Source of the DNA: Chrysaora quinquecirrha
Taxonomy: Eukaryota > Cnidaria > Scyphozoa > Semaeostomeae > Pelagiidae
DNA: 64,000 bases
NCBI GenBank assembly: GCA_014526335.1
Contig: JACTAT010000004.1
Location: forward strand, 3,005,459 to 3,069,458
Reading direction: 5' to 3'
The notes under the pieces are model-generated. The model did not search any database. It was not told where the DNA came from and saw only the letters and a list, made by a program, of their open reading frames with translations. A program made the translations under genes and the position numbers. This document shows, piece by piece, positions 24,801 through 36,800 of this stretch. Numbering within the stretch: position 1 is the first letter of the stretch; each line of letters opens with the position of its first letter.

Positions 24801-27800
24801 ATTATGATTCAAATTGTTCTGAAATCCACTTACTTTGTCGCGTTGGATATCTGAAACAATAGCCTTTGTTCTCGCTGCACCAATCAGAGTCTGCCTGAGA
24901 ACTCCATCCGCTTTCACTGTATAACCATGAATTTCACTATCTGCAATGCCTTCAGGTGGCAACCAACTAAGAACAACACTGCTGTTTAATTGCCTCTCTA
25001 GCGTCAGTTGACGAGGTGGCGGAAAACCTATAATAAATGATAATGGAATAGTTTTTCATTAAACGTTTTTAATAAGCAACTGGGCTTTTGGTCCATCCCC
25101 AAAGTTGCTTAAAATATCTAGTATTTCAGCCAACACAGAATAACTAATACCCCCTAAAACTTTTATTTTGACTCTTTTCTTGCTTTTCAATGTAATCGAC
25201 AAGTTTGCAATGATGTACTGCACAAGGACAGCTATCTCAACCGACAATTCTAGCAAAATTTATTTAATTTCTTTATTTGAACTTTATTTAAAGCAACTGG
25301 ACATTTTGGTCCAGCCCTAAAAATTTCTTAACATATCTAATATTTCAGCCCTCGCATAATGACTGGCCCCCTAAAAACTCTTTTTTGGCTCTTTTCTTGC
25401 TTTGCAATGTAATTGAAAAGTTTGCAGTGATGTACTGCACAAGGAAAGCTATCTTAACCACAACGTTAAACAAAATTTCAGCCCTCGTTGATTACTGTCC
25501 AGTAGCTTATTAAAAAACATAGTATTTGTAATTTCAAGACAATCCAACATTGTTTAATCAACTTTTAAAATCTGCTCGTCAAGCAAAATGTTTTACCCCT
25601 TGGCCACGGTGCTAAGCACTGCTCGTCAAACAATTTATTGTTTGCGTCAAGCACAAAATGTTTTGAGCTTGTTTTCCTAATTCTATCTATAAATTCGCTT
25701 TAATCAATGTCTCGTCACACGACCAAGCCTTCCAACCTTTTTTCACAAGAAAGTTTCAAATGTTTGGCACACAATGTTTGATTGTTTGGCAAGGGCCTAA
25801 GAGGCACAGTAGTAAGACAAAGGCTGTACCTATATATTCATTATCCTCGTCAGTTTCACTGTTCAAACTGCTCAGCTCTTCTCTCAATGCATCGGCTATG
25901 TTATTTGAATTGGTGAACGATGGAGCTCTCGTATTCTTCAAATATTCAGCTAAGCAAAAATAAAAAAAGTTGAAAATTTACATGACAAGAAAAGCATAAT
26001 ACTTAGGATTGGTGATTTTGATTTTGGTCTGATTCAATTATTTGTTTAATATGTATCAAATATTTTTTATGTTCATATTTTTAAGATTGTATAAAATATT
26101 CAATACGCTTTGTTACTGTGTTTTTATTTTGCTTTTATTTTTCATTATTTTAATGGTTAATTTTTGCTTTATCTATGAATAAAAGAATCCGACCAAATCC
26201 AAATCAGGCTAAATTTTCATATCTAACAAAAAATCTTTAATTTTCGTTTTATCTTTATTATTATTTATTATTTCATTCATTTTCTGCTTTTCTCAAGTTT
26301 ATTTTCTTTTACTTTTATTTTGTATGGTTGGGAAGTACGCTAGTTAAGAAGTACATATTCATTCATTTTAAAGAAGTTTAAAATGTGTATTAATTTAAAA
26401 TTATTATTCCATGTTTCATATTAGCGGACATGTGCTGTTGTTGTTGTTGTTACTTTATATTGAGTAGGCTGTTATTTCTAGCTTTGTCAGCTAATTTATG
26501 CCTACTATGCATGCCACATCCAGGCATGGCAGCCCTAGTTTAACGTCTCTTCCGAAGGACGGCAGTGTGTTGCTTAGTCATCCATCTGGAAAGTCACCCA
26601 TCCAGATGCTGACCTCACACGACCAAGCTTAACTTCAGCTGTCTAACGAGAACCGACTGAGAAGCTTGGCCACTCACTCCACAAGTGAGTTGTTTAGTCA
26701 TTCATCTGGAAAGTCACCCCTCCAGATGCTGACCTCACACGACCAAGCTTAACTTCAGTTGTCTAACGAGAACTGACTGAGAAGCTTGGCCACCCAATCC
26801 ACAATAAATTCTGCGCGAATAACGTACGTGCAAACAACTTCTATCATCCGCTTCACCAAAACTTTCAATGTTGTTAAACAGATAATATCGTGTTTAAAAT
26901 AGAGTTTAGAGTTTAACATAATCATAACATTAATATAAACATTAATTTACGGTTTTAAAGATTTTATCAAAGTTATGTTATTATTTAAAAAAATAGATTT
27001 ACCATCAAGGGGTTTATCATTTTCTGGTTGTTGAAAATGTTGAAGGTTGATAAAGGAATCGGTCGGCGAAACTGATCCACTAACTAAGAATCAAAAGTTT
27101 ATAAATCAAAAATTATCTTTTAATGAATAAAGGCAATGGAATTATTATAGATGAAACTACGCATGCCCAGAAAACTGGTCGCGCGATCGCAGGGCTAAAT
27201 TCGCAGAGGTGGAAACCCGGGAAACCCGCCTTTGGAGGCTCCAGATGGAGGCTCCAAACTCTCTTGACTCCAGAGTTGGAAGATTCCACAGACTTCGCGG
27301 AGAAATTGCTTCTAATAAAGTTCTCCAAAGTTTTCCGTTTAGGGAGCTGTCATTATTAATAACGGGGAGGGGGTGGAAGCATTTTGAAAATATGTGCAAA
27401 AAATTTTAGACCCCAGTAATACTAAGAAATTGCGTTTTTTGTGCGTCTGGAATCGGAAGTCTACGAAGTCCACTTCTTTCAAACTTCGGAAAAGATAAAA
27501 GTCCCAAAATAACGCACTCTATATATGAAAAGTTGTAAAAACTTCAGGACTTTGAAGAAAACCGAAAAAATCTTTGAGTGTTGTTACATTGACAACTGCT
27601 TACCTTCAGTCAAATCTTCATCACTTTCATCTCCCGGATCTAAGTATAAAAAAAATGAAAAGAAACTTTATTTAGCAACCCCTGCCTCAACAGCAGTGAA
27701 CACGCGAAAAGAAGTTCAGTGAAATGTTGGATGTAAAATAGGGTGTGTTTGATTGGTAATTCCAAACCTTCAGAATTCTGAAAACAGTCGACTTCGCAGA

Positions 27801-30800
27801 GATGGAAAAATATTTCCAAATCAAAGACAAAATTCTTGAAACGGCAGGTTTTGTATTCGCCATAGTGACGTGTATTCTGCCTTTGCATCCGCATATTGAA
27901 AAATTTTCAACCTAACAACTTCGCCTTGTTTAAATCTTCTGCCTTATCGGTCAAAAGGTCTAGAAGGCCTTCCAAACCTGCCAAACTCCTGTTTTCAGAA
28001 TTTGGGAGTTAATCAAACATGAATTCCGAGTCTACCAAGTCTACCGTTACCAAAATTGTTACCAATCAAACACACCCATAGTATCAAGCGTGACGTCATC
28101 AGAAATCTATTTTTAGATTTTGGTGACGTCACGGTTTAGGTACTCTATGTTGAGGGCCAAAGGTTAATATGATGAACACGATACTTACACCCATCATGTC
28201 CGTTAGCCAGTTGAGGGAACACTTCGTGGTCATCTGGAAAGAAAAATTTTATTAAAAAAATTGATTGGAAATTCTCTTTGGTGGAGGCTTTTTGGAGTTG
28301 TTGCAGAGAGACAGAGGGTGTGAGTATAGTTACTATAAAACAGTGAGGCAGTTACGCTGCAAAGCGACGAGAAGACGAAGCAAGAAATTCTAAATTTTTT
28401 TATACTAATATTTCGCCCCGGCATTCAGGGCTTCATCAGAGTAATAAACGCATCAAAACATTATACAGAAATTAAAATTTTCTATGTAGATGACGTATTA
28501 GTAGATTTTGTTGCAGGGTGAAATAAAATGGGGTGGACAGGAAAGCACAGGATGAGATGAAATGAAGTAAATGAAATAGATGTGAACTGTTTTATTTATT
28601 TTATTCGCCGCAAGAATCGAAAGATCCGACGAGACAAATTGCAGTTCATGGCCTTTTCTCTCAATCAACCATATTTACTATGTTTAGATAGAGTTTGTTT
28701 TCATGAATACTCGACATACCTGTGACTTTCTCCACGAAATTCGACGGAACTAAACCACGCTGTCCATTGACAAGTTCTCCAGTATAAAATCCATCCTGTA
28801 ATGAGAAAAGATTACATAGCAGTTATATCAAAGATGGCGCAAAAATAAGGAGCTAGATGGTTAAAGGGTTATTATCAGGCACTGGCTAAATCATCAAACA
28901 GTGTTGGTCAGACAGTGTTGGTCAAATAAATGTTTTACTGTTTGCAAAACATTAGCCATCAGATTTTTTCTTACGTCAAGCATAAAACATTTTTGGATTT
29001 TATTAAAAAACAACGCTCATTCTACCCTGGGTGCTAGTCTCTTTGGGAAAAAAGGAAGGAAAGGGGAAGAGAGAGACAGGGGCAAGAGAGATCTCGCATC
29101 ATTTATCTCCTTCCTTTTTTCTTTCTTTCTTGTTTTTATTTCAAGAGGCCCTGGCAACCAAGGTGTCAGGGCCTCTTGAAATAAAAACAAGAAAGAAAGT
29201 CAGTCCTACTCAGTCCTTCAGTCCTACTCTCCCTTCGCGACATCACGGACCACGGAATCGCGATCCAAAGTGGATCAGATCTACAAATTGTGCGTAAACG
29301 CAAGGCCTATCCGTACCAAAAGTGGATCGGATCCACTTTAATTTTGCTTGTGTAAACGGGGTCTAAAAAATAGAACTATGCTGTATTCCCCCTTCCCACA
29401 TTTACTCTGCGCGATCATAAATTTGCTGCATGATGTAAACAAATGAAAATCAAAAGGCTCCAAAAGCAATCTGGTATAGTATAAACGGAGCCCGAATAAC
29501 CGCATACGTTAGGTAGCGGCAAAGTGTACAAAGGGTATTTTGCATAATACATGTTTATAGCTGTCTTCTATTTAAAGCGATATAAAATATTTAACCCGTG
29601 TGTTTTACCTCATCAAGGTCTCCGAACACGTACACAAAGTCCCCAGCATGCAGTGATAGCTCCAATCCTGGATCATCATTAGGTGAATGCTCGTAAGGAT
29701 CGTATGTATACTTCGCTATAAATACCGTTAACTTATCAGCGTTCTTAGAAGCCGTTTCAAACACGGAAGTATCTGACGTCTTCAGCAAAGAATTCTCGGA
29801 ATCAATCTGGTTTCGTAGGTTTTTCTCGGAAACAAATTCATCAACTGAAGACTGTGGGGTGATTGGTGAAAATAATGAATCTTCGGAGTCGTTTTTATTC
29901 TGGTAATGAAGGCGTTTGACGGCTGGTGGCTTGTTCGTGAGGCCGTTTGAAATCACGGTATCGGCTGTAGGCCTATCTTTCTGATTGTTGTTTTCGGAAG
30001 GCATGTTGAAGTCATCATCGTCACTCATTTCATCGAGAGACAGTGTCAGCTCGTCCGACGTATCGCTATTTTGGCGGTGAAGCTCCCTCTCGCCGGCTAC
30101 ATCATCATCAACCGCTGTTTCATCTGGCTCACCAGCCGTGAACTTTCCTGCTGCAGGTTGAATATTTTCGAGACCATTTAGCGTAGCTGTTCTGGGTTTC
30201 GGCTCGTCCCCACGGCTTAGCTCTCCTATAACGAAAAGAAAACTTAATGATCGTTAAACAAGTGACCTCTGCACCCGAACTGCGGGTTGCCAATTTGGAA
30301 GAGAGTGTTTCTGAAAACTACTAGCTGCTTTTCTATTAACTCCAAACCTTCTTAGGGGACACTCGGGACCAAGCCATACAGGGAAGTCAGTCCGATAATT
30401 TTGGAACAAAAATTTTTAACAAAACGATAGACTGATATTAAAAAAGACAAAGACGCCACTATAAGATTTTTGCTTCAAATAGTTCCTTTAACTTATGTAG
30501 CTACTTAAAAGGTTTCATCATTTTATCTGGATTATTATTTTGTGATATTTTGGGGGCAACAGATATCAGCTAAGATGATATTTTGGGTGATGAAAGCGAT
30601 TCAGCTGATACTTATGGGTGGTCCATAGACAACGGGTGGTCCAAAAGATTCTTGGGCCGAGCCCCTGCATATTTAGGCACTAAGTGTCTCTCTGGGCTTA
30701 TTCAAGGCAATCCAAAACGGCCTTCAACCAATAAAACATCTAGTTTCCCATAGCGTCTATTATATGCAAGGGTGCATACCTTCACTGCTAGATATGACTG

Positions 30801-33800
30801 CCAGCTCCGCTATCCTTGATGAAGCAATGTCCAGGATATCATCATCAAATTTCTCAGACAAATCTTCTTCTAAAAAAAGAAATAGTTGCTTACTCATACC
30901 ACAGGGAAATTGTTTTCTATTCTACAATTCTATACGTGAAAACAAATTTCCCCGCTTACCGAATTCATCAGCTGCTTCCTCGTCATCATTTTTTGTGAAC
31001 CGCTCAACATTTTCTGCGTTATTATCGAAATCATTGCCAGATTCAAGAACATGTTCAAGACTTAAGGCAAATAAACAAAATAGAAATGTAAACATAAACA
31101 TAAACACAAACATAAACATGAACATAATCATAAATATAAACATAAACATAAACATAAAAATTAATAAAAATAAACATGAACATGAACATGAACATAAACA
31201 AAAGCATAACATATAAACATAAACATAAACATAAACATAAACATGAACATAATCATAAATATAAACATAAACATAAACATAAACATAAACATTAATAAAA
31301 ATAAACGTGAACATGAACATGAACATAAACAAAAGCATAACATATAAACATAAACATGACCATAATCAAAAATATAAACATAAACATAAACATAAACATA
31401 AACATAAACATTAATAAAAATAAACATGAACATGAACATGAACATAAACAAAAGCATAACACATAAACATAAACATAAACATAAACATAAACACAAACAT
31501 AAACATGAACATAATCATAAATATAAACATAAACATAAACATAAACATGAACATAATCATAAATAATAAACATAAACATAAACATTAATAAAAATAAACA
31601 TGAACATGAACATAATTAAAAGCATAACATATAAACATAAATATAAACATAAATATAAACATAAACATAAACATAAACATAATCATAAATATAAACATAA
31701 ACATAAACATAAACATAAACATAAACATAAACATAAACATTAATAAAAATAAACATGAACATGAACATGAACATAAACAAAAGCATAACATATAAACATA
31801 AACATAAACATAAACATAAACATAAACATAAACAGAAACATAGATATAAGCATAAACATAAATTGAAACAAAAACAAAATATAAAAGATAAACATAAACA
31901 TAAAAAAGCAACATAACAAACTACAAAACAACTAAGATTTAAGGGTTTTCAAGAATAATCTTTGATGAAAAAACCTACTTGGTACAACCTCCTCCCTCTG
32001 CACAACCCTCTGCGCCTGCACAGGGGTGTGTGGTCGTGATGTCTGCACGTATACGTCGTTTTTGATGACTTCAATTTTTGGAACTTCGATTTTCGTCTGC
32101 TCCTTAGCAATATTAATCATTTCCTTGTAGTCAATTTCAATAGAGGTTTCCACAAAAGATGGCGGTGGTTTCTGTCAACCCCTTGTTCTTCTTAAGGTTT
32201 TTGAAGGAGATTCTGGGAATAATTTCCTTAGCTAAGCAAATTCAACCTCTGCAGCTATGTAAAATTCGTAACGAAGGAAATTATTCCCAGAATTCTTTTT
32301 GAAAATCCTTAATGAAAACAATAGGAAAAAACGGCGGCCATCTTTTGCGGAAGCGTCTATTGCGACGCTCAACTTTGAAACTTTGTCCGCTCTCCAGTCA
32401 TACAGTCCAGGTTCGAATCCCACCTATTGTGCTATGCCACTTGTGGATTTATGACAATGTTCGCCATTTATGACAATATTATTACAGAATACAATTAGTT
32501 TAGAGTTTTAGAGTCCAATCTTCAATTAATTAGTTGCTCGCCAGGTGTATAACACGAGCTAATTCGTGCTAAAACACAAAATAATCCAGCGTCACTTTCA
32601 TGATGCATTTAAATGCATCTGGGTATATTCCGCCAAATTCAATTATTTCGGTCTATTTCTGACGTTTATACTGTGAACAGTGTCAGACGAAAAATGTTTT
32701 CAGTTATCACAGATGTTTCCAAACTTTTTTGCTAAAGACTATTCAGAGCATAATCTTCTCACGCTAGATAAATTGTTTGCGAAGCGAATGTTTGGCGAGA
32801 TAACAAAACAATAAACATTGTTCCGGCAGCAAATTTCGAATGTTTTAAACACAAAATATTTGATCCTTTGGCCAGGGTCTAAATTGAAAATCCTCCCTTA
32901 CCTTCTCGAGGTGCTTGAATTCATCAACTTTATTCTGCAAGCTTTCCAACTGGCCCTGCATCATCATGTATTTTGTTTCTGAATCTTGAAGTCTATCTTT
33001 TAGCATTTTGCATTCCAACTCAAACTGCAAAATAAAATCGAGTTTTGGCAAGCGAAGCAAGTGAGGCGTTGACGCAGCAGCATCGACAATCAGGCAGTGT
33101 TAGTGGTCTAGGACACTCAAGTGGTATAAAGATACTCATTGAAGATGCTGTGGCCTCGTGGTGTAATCCAGCTGACTCGTGGTGTCAGAAGCTCAGTGTG
33201 GTCAGGGTTCGAGCCCAGCCACGGTAGCGTCACAGCCAGGGTCGAGGTCTCGATTAGTTAACCTACTACTGAGATCCTAGCTACTGGTGCTAAAACACCA
33301 TTTCACCTTCACCTTCACCTATGGAATCTGGCACATGATTATTTTGTAGCTATACTTGCCATTGCTTCGGTTTGAAAATAAGATCAGTATAAATACGGGG
33401 GAGGGCTCAGGTGATCGATATAATACGGGGGTATAAATCGTTTTCAAAACGTTTTCAACGAGACCAAAAATGTGACATCAACTGACCTATCTTGGCCCCA
33501 AAATATAACAAATAGTGGTCTAACTAGAGTTATGTAACCCATAAGTATATAACATAAGTATATAACCATCCACCTAACTACAGGATTTTTAACGATAAAT
33601 ATTAAACATGTATTGAAGGACATTTTAGGTTTCTTACATTGTAATAGTGTTGATTTTAGTTTTCTTTTATTGTAAAACAGGGCCCTTATTAATAACAGTA
33701 CTTCTAGCACTGACAAGGTTTATCCTGTATAAATATTTCTATTATTAGCGTTCGTAGGCAACGCGCACAAACTAATTAACAAAGTAACCAACTAAGTAAC

Positions 33801-36800
33801 TAACTATCTAGCTAACTAACTAACGATCACTGAGCCAGCTTTTTAGTTCTCATAAAAGAATACGTGTAATCGAAAAGAATACAGTTGCAGACTACTTACA
33901 CTCTGCATCTCGACAAGTTTCTTGCTCATGTCAGCCATTTTTGCTTGAAGACTTTTTGCAACCTGCTTGCTCTTCTCTTGCTCACTTTCCTTTAAAAGTA
34001 AACAGATTGAAATTAAACGGGTAAACAACTCTTGTAAACAACAGAGTAAACAACTCTTGGAATGTACAAAACACACCAACCGGAATACGGATCATAAAGC
34101 AAAAATAAACAAAATATATGTAATAAGTTGTCATGCAGAACAAGAAAAATGCAAAAAAGGTAGCCCAATAAACAAATTACTTTGAGCTGCGATTAAACAT
34201 ATCTGTGTATTATTGTTGTTTGTGTTACTTTATTTTCAGCAGGTTTTTGTTTCTAGCTGTTTCAGCTAATTTAGGCCTACTATGCACGTCGCATCCAGGC
34301 AAAGGACCCCTAGTTTACCGTCCTTCCCGAAGGACGGCAGAGTGAGTTGTTTAGTCATCCATCTGCAAAGTCACCCATCCAGATGCTGACCTCACACGAC
34401 CAAGCTTAACTTCAGCTGTCTAACTATAACTGACTGAGAAGCTTTCCTCCACCACAGATGAACAAGTAAAACTTTTCTCGATACTATGATAGAGTTGAAA
34501 GCCAGCTCGATATATTTGTAAATTGTCTCAGAGTTGAATTCACACGAGAGCGGGATCGATTCACATCGCATCATTCCATTCCGCAAAATTGAATGAAGTG
34601 GCCTAAAAAGTGGAATGCTACGGATGATACTCGATTATTTCGTTTCGTCCCATGTGAAAAGCAAACTGTAACGTAAACTGCAACGAAAATTGATTGGTGC
34701 GATTGCATTCAAGTATGAACGAGGATTAAAATTATGAGCACTGGACCAATATTCATTGTATTGATACGCTAGGTAATTTGAAAAAGACACAATTTATAAA
34801 GTAGTCTGGTCAGGTAGCCCTGGTAACACAGACATAACAATCTTTTACTTACAAGTCTCTTGTTGATTCTTTCAGTATCAGTTAAGATATCTTTAAGTTT
34901 CTGAAATTCAATTTCAGATGACCTCAGGTCTTGGGCCTACATTTTGGAAAAATATACAGAATTAATATTTTCGCTTGAAAATCTCAGAAACTGTTGTTTG
35001 TTTGAATAAAGGAGGTTTCAAGGGATTGCTCTACTGTGAACAATATGCAGGGGAGTAAACAGCAGTCCGAACCAGGTATTTGTTTCTAGTTAAGCCTGTT
35101 TTCCATTTAGCCAATAGTGGCTGTACAAGTGCTGAGACACGGCTGTACCAGCACTGAGAAGTGCTGCGACGGTACGTGGTTGTGCCAGTGCTGAGACACG
35201 GCTGTACCAGCACTGAGACGTGTTGCGACGGTACGTGGCTGTGTAAGTGCTGAGACAAAGCTGTACCAACGCAGAGACAGTGGTCGCTATAAATTGGTTT
35301 CATATTTCCTCGCATTTGGTTGGCTTGTTACAGTCATGTGCTTAATGAGAACAAAGTCAAGTGCCATGACACGTCACCGACGGCTGTGCCACATGTTTCC
35401 ATTAAACTCTTCTAGTGGCAGAACAGGGAAAATTGAAAAAATTCAACTTTTTTATGTCGGCACTACCGCGGTAGAGCAACTGTCCAGCTACGCTAGAGCA
35501 TGTCCAGCTACGGTAGAGCAACTTTTCAGCTACGGTAGAGCACTGTCCAGCTACGGTAGAGCAACTGTCCAGCTACGGTAGAGCAACTTTCCAGCTACGG
35601 TAGAGCAACTGTCCAGCTACGGTAGAGCAACTGTCCAGCTACGCTAGAGAAATGTCCAGCTACGGTAGAGCAACTGTCCAGCTACGGTAGAGCAACTGTC
35701 CAGCTACGGTAGAGCAACTGTCCAGCTACGGTAGAGCAACTTTCCAGCTACGGTAGAGCAACTTTCCAGCTACGGTAGAGCAACTGTCCAGCTACGGTAG
35801 AGCAACTGTCCAGCTACGCTAGAGCATGTCCAGCTACGGTAGAGCAACTGTCCAGCTACGGTAGAGCAACTGTCCAGCTACGGTAGAGCAACTGTCCAGC
35901 TACGGTAGAGCAACTTTCCAGCTACGGTAGAGCAACTGTCCAGCTACGGTAGAGCAACTGTCCAGCTACGGTAGAGCCACCGTTAGTAAGTGTTTCCATA
36001 AAAACTAAAAACGTCGCAGCACAGGTACAGCCATGTTTCAGCACTAGCACAGCCACTTTTCGCTATATTGAAGCCAGGCTTTATTGAGGAAATTTCCCAA
36101 GTGATTAGACTCTTACAAATATGACACGTGTTTGATTGTTCGAACCATCAAGGACACTTTAGTCTACGTTATAGAGTATTATGGATAGCAAAAAAGACAG
36201 AAAAACTTTCAGGCAATATTTGACCGCCTGACCTAATTAAAACACTGTTCGACATGAGTAATTCCAGCAATGTTTCTGAAAAGGTTCATAAACAATTCTT
36301 GATTGATGCAAGCAAAAACTGTTGGACCATCAATAATTTAAGGCCCTGGCCAAACGATCAAACATTGTTAGTCCAACATTTTAAATTTGCTTTGAAACAA
36401 ATGTTTGACCGTTTGACCGCACCCAAAAACATTCCTTGACAAGCAAACGCAACGACATTTGTGGCGTGATGTTTTTGAAAAAGTTCAAAAACATTTTTTG
36501 CTTGACGCAAACCAAAAATGTTGGAGAAGCAATGTTTTTGGACGTAGCCAAACGGTCAAACATTTTGCTTAACAAGCAAATCTCAAATGTTCGACCAACA
36601 ATGTTTGATCGTTTGGCAAGAGCCTAAGACGTGTCAAAACGGTAAAACATTTTGTTTAAGGAAGTTTCAAATGTTTGACAGACAATGTTTGATCGTTTTG
36701 GCAAGACATTTACGATTAAAAACTTCATTAAATAAGCAGGAACAGTCCTGCAAAGAAAGTTTCCGTTAAATAAATAGGAATAATACAGGAAAACAAAGGC

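Noticed and set aside
30922..31931. Several overlapping long M-F-M-F/V-Y-V-Y reading frames
   Set aside because: They are translations of the (ATGTTT)n side of a simple hexanucleotide array, open in all frames because the unit lacks stops.
33144..33230. Possible tRNA gene (exact B box)
   Set aside because: A-box spacing and lack of acceptor-stem pairing, plus three copies with a common non-tRNA body and hexamer tail, show a SINE.
35294..35581. 95-codon frame with Q-L-S-S-Y-G-R-A repeats
   Set aside because: Runs into the 22-bp minisatellite. Since 22 is not a multiple of three it cannot keep one coding frame.
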